Below, piece after piece: positions 26,874-34,969 of a stretch of 64,000 nt of DNA. A model generated the notes under the pieces. That model worked only from the letters and a program-made list of their open reading frames with translations, did not search any database and had not been told where the DNA came from. Origin of the DNA: Marinobacter azerbaijanicus (GTDB lineage: Bacteria > Pseudomonadota > Gammaproteobacteria > Pseudomonadales > Oleiphilaceae); NCBI RefSeq assembly GCF_030250645.1, contig NZ_JASSVS010000007.1:62001-126000 (forward strand). Direction: 5' to 3'. How positions within the stretch are numbered: the stretch's first letter is position 1; each line of letters opens with the position of its first letter. The position numbers and the translations under genes were made by a program.

Positions 26874-27238
26874 GTGTATTGAATTCCTTATGCCAGGCCC
26901 TGAATAGAGGGAAGGGAGCTTGATAAGTCGTGCGGGGAAAACCCCGACAACTGTTGCGTTATAATCAGTGCCAACGGGATGGCGGGGGGGAAACCGCCAA
27001 ACCTGGTGATTACTATAAGCGATATGCCGTGTAACGCAATGGTGCACCACTGGTCAGTGTAATCCGAAGTGTCCGGCAGGCAGGAAGCGCTTCACATCCG
27101 CCTGACCAATCGCGTAAAGTATTGCGTACAATGATCACGGTGAACGGTTACCATGCACCTGCGCGGTAACCGCCAACGACAGTCAACAACATCAGCCGGG
27201 CGGTTAACGCCGGCAGATGCACGAATCGGGAAAATGAA
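26874..27238. promoter_or_regulatory. ppx/trxA divergent intergenic region with alternative leader hairpins
   Basis: No gene is seen in these 365 bp. It holds a plus-strand TATAAT at 26960-26965, a TACAAT at 27127-27132, and a small hairpin CGGGG-AAAA-CCCCG (26933-26946). Just upstream of trxA, segment 27165-27174 (GGTAACCGCC) can pair either with CGGTTACC at 27145-27152 or with GGCGGTTAAC at 27199-27208, so two mutually exclusive leader folds are possible. Promoter assignments are tentative. Confidence 0.45.
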
Positions 27239-27565
27239 ATGAGCGGAAATATTGTAAACGTTACAGATGCCTCCTTTGAGAAGGAAGTGCTGCAGTCAGA
27301 CGTGCCGGTACTGGTTGATTACTGGGCCGAGTGGTGCGGCCCATGCAAGATGATTGCACCGGTGCTGGAAGAAATGGCTGAAGAGTACGAAGGCAAACTG
27401 AAGGTCTGCAAACTGAACATCGACGAAAACGAGCAGACACCGCCCAAGTTCAATATCCGCGGTATTCCCACGCTGATGCTGTTCAAGAACGGCAACGTGG
27501 ACGCCACGAAAGTGGGCGCACTGTCCAAGTCGCAACTGGCTGCTTTCCTGGACAGCAATCTCTGA
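27239..27565 (+). CDS. trxA: Thioredoxin
   Basis: A 108-residue thioredoxin with the redox motif WCGPC (residues 32-36), the buried acid D27, and the cis-proline block [11 protein letters not shown]. Length and sequence match E. coli TrxA. It reduces ribonucleotide reductase, methionine sulfoxide reductase and other targets, being recharged by thioredoxin reductase. The gene is followed by a strong intrinsic terminator and by palindromic element copy 2. In related genomes rho lies directly downstream, but here a molybdenum-cofactor cluster on the opposite strand separates them. Confidence 0.97.
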   Translation: MSGNIVNVTDASFEKEVLQSDVPVLVDYWAEWCGPCKMIAPVLEEMAEEYEGKLKVCKLNIDENEQTPPKFNIRGIPTLMLFKNGNVDATKVGALSKSQLAAFLDSNL

Positions 27566-27583
27566 TAGCTGCCAACGGCCAGA

Positions 27584-27619
27584 ACCGCCCCTGAGCAAAC
27601 GCTCACGGGCGGTTTTTTA
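27584..27619 (+). terminator. Rho-independent terminator of trxA
   Basis: ACCGCCC-C-TGAGC, loop AAAC, then GCTCA-C-GGGCGGT and a run of T residues: a 12-pair stem with one internal mismatch, 18 bp after the trxA stop codon. Confidence 0.93.
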
Positions 27620-27664
27620 TTGCCGCAAATTACTAAGAACGATCTGGAAGGCAACTCTGGATCA

Positions 27665-27776
27665 GGCAGGCAATGCCACCCTTCTTCCGAAAATGTGCGG
27701 AGCCATGGATGGCGGAGCCCAAGCGTACAAGGATGTATTTACAGCGTTTTTCGGAAGAAGGGTGGCATTGCTTGCC
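27665..27776 (+). repeat. Palindromic twin-hairpin element, copy 2
   Basis: Arms of about 29 bp (27665-27693 and 27747-27776) are complementary with one mismatch, and are unrelated in sequence to the arms of copies 1 and 3. The 52-nt core (27694-27745) differs from copy 1 at only about five positions. Its hairpins are GCCA-TGGA-TGGC and TACA-AGGA-TGTA. The second includes GTACAAGGATGT, an exact fit to the CsrA in-vitro consensus RUACARGGAUGU. It sits between the trxA terminator and the convergent moaE stop codon. Confidence 0.9.
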
Positions 27777-27799
27777 GTCTGGTCAAAAGGTTCCGAGGA

Positions 27800-28246
27800 C
27801 TACTCCCAGCTCTGACTGCGATCCAGGTCAGCAGCCTTCTGCTCAACCCAGTGCTCGCTGTCGCTGGTAATTTCCTTCTTCCAGAAAGGTGCAGACGTCT
27901 TCAGAGCGTCCATGATGAACTCACAGGCCGCAAAGGCATCCCCGCGGTGGGCACTGCATACCCCGACAAACACAATCTGCTCCGCCAGTGCCAGCAACCC
28001 CACGCGGTGAATAACCCGGGCTTCACGCACGTCCCAGCGCTGTGACGCCTCATTGACCAGCCCCTCGATAACCTGCTCTGTCATTCCCGGATAGTGCTCA
28101 AGAAACAGCCCGGTCACGCCTTTCATGTCGCCGCTGTCACGGACCAGACCGGTAAAGGTCGCAATTGCTCCGGTACCGGAGCCGCTATCGCGAAGTGCAC
28201 GGTATTCCTCGGCAGGATCAAAATCCTGTTGCTGGACACGAATCAC
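27800..28246 (-). CDS. moaE: Molybdopterin synthase catalytic subunit MoaE
   Basis: A 148-residue MoaE. Family blocks are clear: GAIATFTGLVRD near residue 28, LFLEHYPGMTE, RVIHRVGLLALAEQIVFVGV, and the catalytic lysine region APFWKKE near the C-terminus. With MoaD thiocarboxylate it inserts two sulfurs into cyclic pyranopterin monophosphate to give molybdopterin. The likely start is a GTG at 28246, one base after the moaD stop. It is the last gene of moaB-moeA-moaD-moaE. Confidence 0.95.
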   Translation of the reverse strand: MIRVQQQDFDPAEEYRALRDSGSGTGAIATFTGLVRDSGDMKGVTGLFLEHYPGMTEQVIEGLVNEASQRWDVREARVIHRVGLLALAEQIVFVGVCSAHRGDAFAACEFIMDALKTSAPFWKKEITSDSEHWVEQKAADLDRSQSWE

Positions 28247-28247
28247 A

Positions 28248-28517
28248 TCAGCCCCCTGTTACCGGCGGGAAAAAAGCCACCTCGTCACCGGGTTGCAGCT
28301 CTCTGTCCGGTTTTGTCATTACCTGGTTCACCGCAATCATCACTGGTTGCGCGCCATCAAGTTGTGTCCAGTTTCCGCCCCTGGCGGCCAGTTCATGCAG
28401 TAGCTGACCGGCCGTAAGCCCGGGCCTGGCATCCACATTCAGCGTGGCAGTGTCCAGCTCTTCCCGCAGGCGGGCAAAAAATTTCACGGTAATGGTGTTG
28501 TCCCCGGCCATGTTCAC
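28248..28517 (-). CDS. moaD: Molybdopterin synthase sulfur carrier subunit MoaD
   Basis: An 89-residue ubiquitin-like protein beginning with the beta-strand TITVKFFARLREEL and ending in the required Gly-Gly (FFPPVTGG), whose C-terminal carboxylate is adenylated and thiolated. It donates sulfur within MoaD-MoaE. Its start overlaps the stop of moeA by ATGA (28514-28517); an internal ATG two codons later is possible. The C-terminus runs directly into moaE with a one-base gap. Confidence 0.93.
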   Translation of the reverse strand: MNMAGDNTITVKFFARLREELDTATLNVDARPGLTAGQLLHELAARGGNWTQLDGAQPVMIAVNQVMTKPDRELQPGDEVAFFPPVTGG

Positions 28518-29728
28518 TCCAGCAGTTCTGCAAACGAGTAGTAGGTCACCGAATCTCCCAGACCAATGATCTCATTTTCCGGTACCACGGCCAGCCCGTC
28601 GGCCCAGCATGCGGAGCTCAGCACGCCGGAGCTCTGGTTGGAATAGGCGGTGACCACCGGTCCATGATCGCCCATGCTCTTGCGGGCACGAATATACTGC
28701 CGACGAACCGATGTGCTCTCTGTTGAGAAGCCGGCAGGTAAGCGTTCGCCAAGGCCTGTAATGACGCCCCGGCCCTGACAGGCACGAATAAACGGCATGC
28801 CCACCACCAGAAAGGTGACCAGCACGGCCGCCGGGTTACCTGGCAGGCCCAGCACCGGGGTCCCGCCGATCGAACCGAAAGCCATGGGTTTGCCGGGTTT
28901 GCTGGCCATGAGCCACAGAGACAGCTGGCCAGATTCCTCCAGTACGGCTCTTACGTGGTCTTCCTCACCCACCGATACGCCGCCGCTGGTGATGATCAGG
29001 TCGGCTTCGGCCGCGGCCCGCTCGAGTGTGCTGCGAGTCGCTTCGCGTGTGTCCCTCAGAGTTTCACAGAGGGACACCTCGCAGCCTGCTTTTGCCAGTA
29101 GCCCAAGCATTGTAAAACGGTTGGAGTTGTAAATCTGTCCGGGCCCCAGTGGCTGCCCGGGATCCACCAGCTCGTCACCGGTAGTGAGAATGGCAACTTT
29201 CAGCTTTTCGTAAACGGAAACCTCTGCCACACCGATGGAGCCCAGCAGGCCCATCTCCTGGGCGCGGATCTTTGTGCCCTTCGCCAGCGCCAGTTCGCCC
29301 CGGGTCAGATCCTGACCCTGACGACGGATGTTCTGGCCTTCGCTCACGGGAGCATTGACGGTAATACCATCATCGGACAGGGTGATGCGCTCCTGCATGA
29401 TGACCGAATCCGCGCCCGAGGGAATTTCCGAGCCGGTAAAAATACGCACCGCTGTACCGGGCTTGAGGTCGCCGGGGGCTTCGCCGGCAGCGACCCGTCC
29501 GGACACCGGTAACGGACCCTCGCCGGAAAGATCGCCGGCACGCACAGCGTAGCCATCCACAGCGCTGTTATCTGCCGGCGGCACATCTGCCGGCACCATA
29601 TAGTCTCTCGCCAGAACCCGGTCCAGGCTGTCCGCCAGCGCCACCGTTTCCGTACGTGCAATCGGGCGGGCCTGTCCAACGAGATGGTCAATGGCATCAT
29701 CAACGGGTGTCAGGTCTGAACTTACCAT
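28514..29728 (-). CDS. moeA: Molybdopterin molybdenumtransferase MoeA
   Basis: A 404-residue MoeA of normal length. Visible features are the N-terminal VPADVPPADNSAVDGYAVR, FTGSEIPSGADSVIMQE, the MPT-binding domain LTTGDELVDPGQPLGPGQIYNSN and TSGGVSVGEEDHV, and KPGKPMAFG. It inserts molybdate into adenylylated molybdopterin. It lies between moaB (3-bp gap) and moaD (4-nt overlap), showing one operon. No moaA, moaC or mobA is in the window. Confidence 0.96.
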   Translation of the reverse strand: MVSSDLTPVDDAIDHLVGQARPIARTETVALADSLDRVLARDYMVPADVPPADNSAVDGYAVRAGDLSGEGPLPVSGRVAAGEAPGDLKPGTAVRIFTGSEIPSGADSVIMQERITLSDDGITVNAPVSEGQNIRRQGQDLTRGELALAKGTKIRAQEMGLLGSIGVAEVSVYEKLKVAILTTGDELVDPGQPLGPGQIYNSNRFTMLGLLAKAGCEVSLCETLRDTREATRSTLERAAAEADLIITSGGVSVGEEDHVRAVLEESGQLSLWLMASKPGKPMAFGSIGGTPVLGLPGNPAAVLVTFLVVGMPFIRACQGRGVITGLGERLPAGFSTESTSVRRQYIRARKSMGDHGPVVTAYSNQSSGVLSSACWADGLAVVPENEIIGLGDSVTYYSFAELLE

Positions 29729-29731
29729 GGA

Positions 29732-30304
29732 TTATCGCTCCGAACGCTCGCCAATGACGTCGTTAATCCGGCTGAAAGGAAGCTCCGGCTTTCTCAGCGC
29801 CAGGGCCGAGAAATTGCAGGGGCCGTGGCGGCTGTCCAGCTGCGAGCTCAGAATTCCGTTCCAGCCCGTGCGGCAGGCGCCGGTGGAGCCAGGCAGACAG
29901 AAAATAACAGTGTGATTGGCCATCCCACCGAAGGCCCGGGACTGAATGGTTGAGGAGCCGATTTCGCTGGCGGACAGGCGGCGGAATTCCTCGCCAAATC
30001 CCTCGATGACCTTGTCCAGCAATGGGGTAACGGCTTCCGGTGTACTGTCCCGCTCGTGGAAGCCGGTGCCGCCGGTAATGAGCACGGCGTTGATGCCCGG
30101 GTCTGCAACCCAGCTGGATATCAGTGCCCGCACCAGGTAAACATCGTCCGGCAGGATGCGGCGCGCAACCAGTTTGTGGCCTGCTTCAATCAGGCTGTTC
30201 TCCAGAAACTGTCCCGATGTATCCTCCGCCACTCCACGGGTATCAGACACGGTTAACAGGCCAATATTCAGGGGTTTCAGCTCACTTGTGGTGTCGCTAC
30301 TCAT
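29732..30304 (-). CDS. moaB: Molybdenum cofactor biosynthesis protein MoaB
   Basis: A 190-residue MoaB/MogA family protein: LNIGLLTVSDTRGVAEDTSG at the N-terminus, the ligand-binding VLITGGTGFHERDSTPEAV, and FCLPGSTGACRTGW near the C-terminus. The family adenylylates molybdopterin or is a MogA relative; in bacteria with MoaB this is taken as the MPT adenylyltransferase. It is the first gene of the four-gene operon; the divergent rho gene lies 368 bp away. The C-terminal extension after LDSRHGPCNF is typical of the Pseudomonas-type MoaB. Confidence 0.94.
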   Translation of the reverse strand: MSSDTTSELKPLNIGLLTVSDTRGVAEDTSGQFLENSLIEAGHKLVARRILPDDVYLVRALISSWVADPGINAVLITGGTGFHERDSTPEAVTPLLDKVIEGFGEEFRRLSASEIGSSTIQSRAFGGMANHTVIFCLPGSTGACRTGWNGILSSQLDSRHGPCNFSALALRKPELPFSRINDVIGERSER

Positions 30305-30672
30305 GGATGGTCTCCGGCGTCTTATAAAGTCACCATACTAGTATCGGGAACTGTGCTGCGTAATGGAAGGGGAGTAACCCTTCAGGGGGAGGGGAACCTG
30401 CGTCCGGGGCCGCGGAGAAGGCCTGAAATACGCAAATCGTTTCAAAAGTGGCCGACATCACTTGACATTGGTACGCAAGGTGACTGATGATCCGTCTTGC
30501 CCGGCGAACGGTTGTTCTTCCTGTCTCTGGCTTCAGTTTTTTCCGGACTTCATCTACACCGGTTGCTCCATCTGGCCAGCACCAAGTTCAACGTGTACCC
30601 GATCAATCCGTTCAGGGGCATCCCTGTCATTCCAATATCCGTTTACTTCCATTCCTGACAATCTAATAAACT
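30305..30672. promoter_or_regulatory. moaB/rho divergent intergenic region and pyrimidine-rich rho leader
   Basis: No gene is supported here. A small hairpin GAAGGG-GAGTAA-CCCTTC lies near 30365-30383. TTGACA at 30463-30468 with a weak GATGAT 18 bp downstream is a candidate rho promoter. From about 30490 to 30670 the plus strand is rich in C and T and poor in G, with little obvious structure, as expected for a Rho-utilisation (rut) leader through which Rho limits its own expression in E. coli. No Shine-Dalgarno sequence is apparent before the rho ATG. Confidence 0.45.
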
Positions 30673-31935
30673 ATGAATCTTACTGAACTCAAGCAGAATT
30701 CCATGCCCGAATTGCTCGAAATTGCGCAAGAGATGGGCCTCGATAACCTGGCTCGTTCGCGCAAGCAGGATGTGATCTTCACCATCCTGAAGAAGCATGC
30801 CAAAAGCGGCGAAGACATTCACGGCGACGGCGTACTGGAAATTCTGCAGGATGGCTTCGGCTTTCTGCGTTCCGCAGACGCATCCTATCTGGCCGGACCG
30901 GACGACATTTATGTGTCGCCCAGCCAGATCCGCCGTTTCAACCTTCGTACCGGTGACACGGTTGCGGGCAAGATCCGGCCGCCGAAAGACGGCGAGCGTT
31001 ATTTCGCTCTGCTGAAAGTCAGCGAAATCAACTTCGACAAACCGGATAACGCCCGTAACAAGATCCTGTTTGAGAACCTGACCCCTCTGTTCCCTGACGA
31101 GCGTCTGATGCTCGAGGCGGGCAATGGCAGCACCGAGGATCTCTCCTCACGGGTGCTCGACCTGGTTTCTCCAATTGGTAAAGGCCAGCGTGGACTGATT
31201 GTATCGCCACCCAAGGCCGGTAAAACATTGCTGATGCAGAGCATCGCCCAGTCCATTACCCGCAACAATCCGGAGTGCCACGTGATGGTGCTGCTGATTG
31301 ACGAACGCCCGGAAGAAGTGACCGAGATGCAGCGCACCGTGCGCGGCGAAGTCATCGCTTCCACCTTTGACGAGCCACCGGCCCGTCACGTCCAGGTGGC
31401 GGAAATGGTCATCGAGAAAGCCAAGCGTCTGGTAGAGCACAAGAAGGACGTGGTGATCCTGCTGGATTCCATTACCCGCCTGGCCCGGGCCTACAACACC
31501 GTTATCCCTTCTTCCGGAAAAGTATTGACCGGCGGTGTTGATGCCCACGCTCTGGAGAAGCCCAAGCGTTTCTTTGGCGCGGCCCGTAACGTGGAAGAAG
31601 GCGGAAGCCTGACGATCCTGGCGACGGCGCTGGTCAGCACCGGTTCCAAGATGGACGAGGTGATCTACGAGGAATTCAAAGGCACCGGCAATATGGAGAT
31701 CCACCTGGATCGCAAAATTGCCGAGAAGCGTGTCTATCCGGCGATCAATATCCGCAGCTCCGGCACGCGCCGTGAGGATCTGCTGATGAGCGAAGCGGAT
31801 ATCCAGCGGGTCTGGATTCTGCGCAAGCTTCTCCACTCCATGGACGACGACACCGCTGCCATCGAGTTCCTGTTGGACAAGCTCAAGGAAACCAAGACCA
31901 ACGCCGAGTTCTTCGACTCGATGAAGCGTCGGTAA
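30673..31935 (+). CDS. rho: Transcription termination factor Rho
   Basis: A 420-residue hexameric RNA helicase, one residue longer than E. coli Rho. It begins [20 protein letters not shown] and contains the RNA-binding [17 protein letters not shown], Walker [10 protein letters not shown], Walker [17 protein letters not shown], and the Q/R-loop region around [20 protein letters not shown]. It terminates transcription at C-rich, unstructured RNA sites. The leader upstream is pyrimidine-rich. In Pseudomonas it follows trxA directly; here a divergent moa/moe operon intervenes. Element copy 3 follows. Confidence 0.97.
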   Translation: MNLTELKQNSMPELLEIAQEMGLDNLARSRKQDVIFTILKKHAKSGEDIHGDGVLEILQDGFGFLRSADASYLAGPDDIYVSPSQIRRFNLRTGDTVAGKIRPPKDGERYFALLKVSEINFDKPDNARNKILFENLTPLFPDERLMLEAGNGSTEDLSSRVLDLVSPIGKGQRGLIVSPPKAGKTLLMQSIAQSITRNNPECHVMVLLIDERPEEVTEMQRTVRGEVIASTFDEPPARHVQVAEMVIEKAKRLVEHKKDVVILLDSITRLARAYNTVIPSSGKVLTGGVDAHALEKPKRFFGAARNVEEGGSLTILATALVSTGSKMDEVIYEEFKGTGNMEIHLDRKIAEKRVYPAINIRSSGTRREDLLMSEADIQRVWILRKLLHSMDDDTAAIEFLLDKLKETKTNAEFFDSMKRR

Positions 31936-31977
31936 GTGCTGGCTCTGGCCCCCTTTGCGCACTGGCCTGGGGGGCTT

Positions 31978-32084
31978 GCAACGCCGGGGATCTTCTCCCC
32001 GGACACGCCGTGAACCCATCCATGGGGGCTCGGCATTGCCATCCCTGGCAATGCACGGTCCGGGGAGAAGATCCCCGGCGTTGC
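31978..32084 (-). repeat. Palindromic twin-hairpin element, copy 3 (reverse orientation)
   Basis: Perfect 26-bp arms (31978-32003 and 32059-32084) of unique, GC-rich sequence enclose a 55-nt core. Read on the minus strand, the core aligns with copies 1 and 2 and has hairpins GCATTGCCA-GGGA-TGGCAATGC and CCCA-TGGA-TGGG. Stem bases differ from the other copies on both sides, so pairing is kept while the loop motif CANGGAYG is retained. It lies between rho and ubiD, both on the plus strand; the plus-strand transcript would carry the complement of the GGA motifs. Confidence 0.88.
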
Positions 32085-32194
32085 CGATCCGGCTCTTTGC
32101 GCGCCCGTACTGATTACCCCGCCCTGTTCCTGCGCCCAAGCCGAACCAAAACCACAGAATTCGCGTACAATGCCGGAATCAACCGGAGCAGCCG

Positions 32195-33682
32195 ATGAAA
32201 TACAACGACCTGAGAGACTTCATAGACCAGCTTGAAAAGCTCGGTGAGCTGAAGCGGGTTTCAGTAGAAGTGGACCCCCACCTGGAAATGACCGAAATCT
32301 GCGACCGCACGTTGCGGGCAGGTGGCCCTGCGCTGTTGTTCGAGAACCCCAAAGGTTATGACATGCCCGTGCTGGCCAACCTGTTTGGTACGCCAAAGCG
32401 CGTGGCCATGGGAATGGGGCAGGACAGTGTTACCGCACTGCGGGATATCGGCAAACTGCTGGCCTTTCTGAAAGAACCGGATCCCCCCAAAGGCTTCAGG
32501 GACGCCATCGAAAAGCTGCCTATGTTCCGGCAGGTGATGCGCATGAGCCCCAAGGTGCTTCGCTCGGCGCCCTGCCAGGATGTCGTCATTGAAAAAGACC
32601 AGGTGGATCTGTACCAGATACCGGTGCAGCATTGCTGGCCCGGGGATGCCGGGCCTCTGGTGACCTGGCCGCTGGTGATTACCCGCGGGCCGAACAAGGA
32701 GCGCCAGAATCTGGGCATTTACCGGCAGCAGGTAATCGGTCGTAATCGTTTGATCATGCGCTGGCTCAGTCACCGTGGCGGCGCACTCGACTTCCAGGAG
32801 TTCCAGAAAGCCAATCCTGGTAAACCCTATCCTGTGGCGGTAGCCCTGGGCGCAGATCCTGCGACGATTCTGGGGGCTGTGACGCCGGTGCCCGACACGC
32901 TCTCCGAGTATGCCTTTGCAGGCCTGCTGCGGGGTGGTCGAACGGAGCTGGTGCAATGTGGCCTCAGCGATCTGCAGGTGCCGGCCAGCGCCGAGATTGT
33001 GCTGGAGGGCTTTATATACCCGGATGACATGGCGCTTGAAGGGCCGTTCGGGGACCACACCGGCTACTACAACGAAGTGGATCAGTTCCCGGTGTTTACC
33101 GTGGAGCGGATGACTCACCGCAAGAACCCGATCTACCACAGCACCTATACCGGTCGTCCGCCCGATGAACCGGCAATTCTCGGGGTGGCACTGAATGAAG
33201 TGTTTATTCCCATCCTGCAGAAGCAGTTTCCCGAGATCGTGGATTTTTACCTGCCGCCAGAGGGTTGCTCGTACCGTCTTGCAGTGGTGACCATCAAGAA
33301 ACAGTACCCCGGCCATGCAAAGCGGGTGATGATGGGGGTATGGTCGTTCCTGAGGCAGTTCATGTACACCAAGTTTGTGATTGTCACCGACGACGACGTA
33401 AACGCGCGGGACTGGAAGGATGTGATCTGGGCGATGACAACGCGCATGGACCCGACCCGGGATACAACCCTGGTGGAGAACACCCCCATTGATTATCTGG
33501 ATTTCGCCTCGCCGGTGTCAGGGCTGGGGTCGAAGATGGGTATGGACGCCACCAACAAATGGCCGGGTGAAACCGACCGGGAGTGGGGCACACCCATTAC
33601 CATGTCAGACGATGTGAAGAAGCGTGTTGACGACATCTGGGACAGCCTGGGGATTGAAGTTTCGCCCGAACGCCCCGACTGA
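32195..33682 (+). CDS. ubiD: UbiD family 4-hydroxy-3-polyprenylbenzoate decarboxylase
   Basis: A 495-residue UbiD of normal length: [21 protein letters not shown] at the N-terminus, [23 protein letters not shown], the prenylated-FMN/metal region around [25 protein letters not shown], and [15 protein letters not shown]. It decarboxylates the ubiquinone precursor using prenyl-FMN made by UbiX. The reductase gene begins one base after its stop, as in Pseudomonas. ATG at 32195 follows CCGGAG. Confidence 0.96.
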   Translation: MKYNDLRDFIDQLEKLGELKRVSVEVDPHLEMTEICDRTLRAGGPALLFENPKGYDMPVLANLFGTPKRVAMGMGQDSVTALRDIGKLLAFLKEPDPPKGFRDAIEKLPMFRQVMRMSPKVLRSAPCQDVVIEKDQVDLYQIPVQHCWPGDAGPLVTWPLVITRGPNKERQNLGIYRQQVIGRNRLIMRWLSHRGGALDFQEFQKANPGKPYPVAVALGADPATILGAVTPVPDTLSEYAFAGLLRGGRTELVQCGLSDLQVPASAEIVLEGFIYPDDMALEGPFGDHTGYYNEVDQFPVFTVERMTHRKNPIYHSTYTGRPPDEPAILGVALNEVFIPILQKQFPEIVDFYLPPEGCSYRLAVVTIKKQYPGHAKRVMMGVWSFLRQFMYTKFVIVTDDDVNARDWKDVIWAMTTRMDPTRDTTLVENTPIDYLDFASPVSGLGSKMGMDATNKWPGETDREWGTPITMSDDVKKRVDDIWDSLGIEVSPERPD

Positions 33683-33683
33683 T

Positions 33684-34688
33684 ATGGCCAGCGATGTGTT
33701 TCGTATTCAATTGGCGCCGGCGGCCTTATCGTATACCGCCGCTGCCGGTGAAACACTTCTTGCGGCGGCTGGCGGCGCAGGTATCGCCGTCCCAGCGGCG
33801 TGCCGAAATGGTGTGTGTGAACTCTGTGAGGCACGCCTGCTAAGCGGCAAAGCCCTGAACACCCGCAATCAACATACAATTCCGGTCACCGGGCGCCTGA
33901 TGATGTGTCGAACCCTTGCGCTCAGTGACCTAGAACTGGAGATAGAAGCCGTTATGGCCCCCGGAGACAACAAGCCCCGCAAGTTCCAGGCAAAGGTGGT
34001 GGACGTTCGCTCCATCAACCACGACGTATATTGTGTGGAACTGCAACTGCCCCGTCGCCGGGAGCTGTCGTTCCACGCCGGACAGTACCTTTCTGTGAAC
34101 CTGCCGGATGCTGATCCCTGCTACTTCTCCATTGCCAGCAGCCCCACGGCAGAGTTGATCGAGCTGCACATCCAGGCCACGCCGGAATGGGTCTCAGCCC
34201 AGAAGGTGATTGATGCGCTCACGTCCGGCGGCGAAGTCACCGTTGAATTACCCCATGGCCGTGCCTGCCTGGCCTCGGCTCCCGACAAACCTTTGTTGCT
34301 GGTAGCGGCCGGAACCGGTTTTGCCCAGGTAAAAAGCCTGGTGGATTATCTGCGGGAAACTTCCTACGACAAGCCGGTAAAGTTCTACTGGGGCGTTCGT
34401 CGCCACGAAGATATGTATCTGCGATCTCTCGCCCAGACGTGGGAGGAAGAATGGCCACCGTTTACCTTCCTGCCAGTGGTAGGGGATGACGAGGATAACG
34501 AGTGGAGCGGACACCATGATCAGTTGGTGCGCACGGTGCTGGCTTCAGGCCTGGACTGGAATAACGTGGAAGTCCACGCCAGTGGTTCGCCGACGATGGT
34601 TTATACATTGATGGATGCGTTGCTTGAAGCCGGGTTGCCGCCGGAGGCGTTTTTTTCTGATGTGTTGGAATACGCGCCCAGGGGGTGA
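33684..34688 (+). CDS. 2Fe-2S ferredoxin-fused flavin/NAD(P)H oxidoreductase (Fre-like)
   Basis: A 334-residue fusion. Residues 1-95 are a plant-type ferredoxin with CRNGVCELC (C-X4-C-X2-C) and a fourth cysteine in GRLMMCRT. The rest is an FNR-like module: GQYLSVNLPDADPCYFSIASSP binds FAD, and LLLVAAGTGFAQVKSLVDYL with VHASGSPTMVYTLMDAL binds NAD(P)H. In Pseudomonas the matching gene (a CDP-6-deoxyglucoseen reductase-like protein) also follows ubiD. Electron acceptor unknown; a role in quinone synthesis or flavin supply is only suggested by its position. ATG at 33684 is chosen; an open upstream extension would overlap ubiD. Confidence 0.9.
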   Translation: MASDVFRIQLAPAALSYTAAAGETLLAAAGGAGIAVPAACRNGVCELCEARLLSGKALNTRNQHTIPVTGRLMMCRTLALSDLELEIEAVMAPGDNKPRKFQAKVVDVRSINHDVYCVELQLPRRRELSFHAGQYLSVNLPDADPCYFSIASSPTAELIELHIQATPEWVSAQKVIDALTSGGEVTVELPHGRACLASAPDKPLLLVAAGTGFAQVKSLVDYLRETSYDKPVKFYWGVRRHEDMYLRSLAQTWEEEWPPFTFLPVVGDDEDNEWSGHHDQLVRTVLASGLDWNNVEVHASGSPTMVYTLMDALLEAGLPPEAFFSDVLEYAPRG

Positions 34689-34740
34689 GTAGGTGTAAGC
34701 CTGAGTTCAGGTAGCCTGCTGAGTAGGGGGCGGGTCCCGA

Positions 34741-34816
34741 GGTGGGGTACCTTTTCTTATGGGAAAAGAACTCGCTTCGCTCAGACACCTTTTCCCGCCA
34801 GAAAAGGCACCCCACC
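34741..34816. repeat. Long imperfect palindrome with inner GAGCGAAGCGAG loop
   Basis: Arms 34741-34768 and 34789-34816 are complementary over 28 bp with about four mismatches. They surround a short loop holding CTCGCTTCGCTC. It lies between two convergent genes. The minus-strand reading GGTGTCTGAGCGAAGCGAG is a sequence I believe recurs in intergenic palindromes of marine gammaproteobacteria; that is from memory and not checked. Confidence 0.8.
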
Positions 34817-34863
34817 CCGTGCCCGATCTGATACCGCCGTTATCGGATTTTGCGACGAACCTA

Positions 34864-34953
34864 CGTAGGTCGGATTAGGCGAAGCCGTAATCCGACAAAT
34901 GGCGGCAATATCCGAATATGGTGTCGGATTACGCTTCGCTAATCCGACCTACG
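34864..34953. repeat. BIME-like pair of REP-type hairpins
   Basis: Two inverted units share GTCGGATTA…TAATCCGAC. Unit 1 (34864-34896) has GTAGGTCGGATTA, loop GGCGAAGCC, then TAATCCGAC. Unit 2 (34923-34953) is nearly its reverse complement. Each can form its own hairpin, and the two can also pair with each other. Such head-to-head REP units are typical bacterial interspersed mosaic elements. Located between convergent reductase and hemY genes. Confidence 0.85.
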
Positions 34954-34969
34954 GGTGTTCCCGGTGACT

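Noticed and set aside
30360..30430. Possible yybP-ykoY (manganese) or molybdenum cofactor riboswitch between moaB and rho
   Set aside because: A GGGGAGTA stretch and a small hairpin recall yybP-ykoY, but the other conserved blocks are missing, the downstream plus-strand gene is rho rather than a manganese transporter, and no moco motif core was found on the moaB strand.
30462..30686. 74-codon open frame overlapping the start of rho, as a possible leader peptide
   Set aside because: It runs into the rho coding sequence in another frame, has no ribosome-binding site and shows no coding character; the pyrimidine-rich leader explains the open frame.
6308..32084. Twin-hairpin elements as integron attC sites or MITEs
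   Set aside because: attC sites keep their ends and vary inside, the reverse of what is seen; no integrase, transposase or target-site duplication was found, and MITEs would share terminal repeats.
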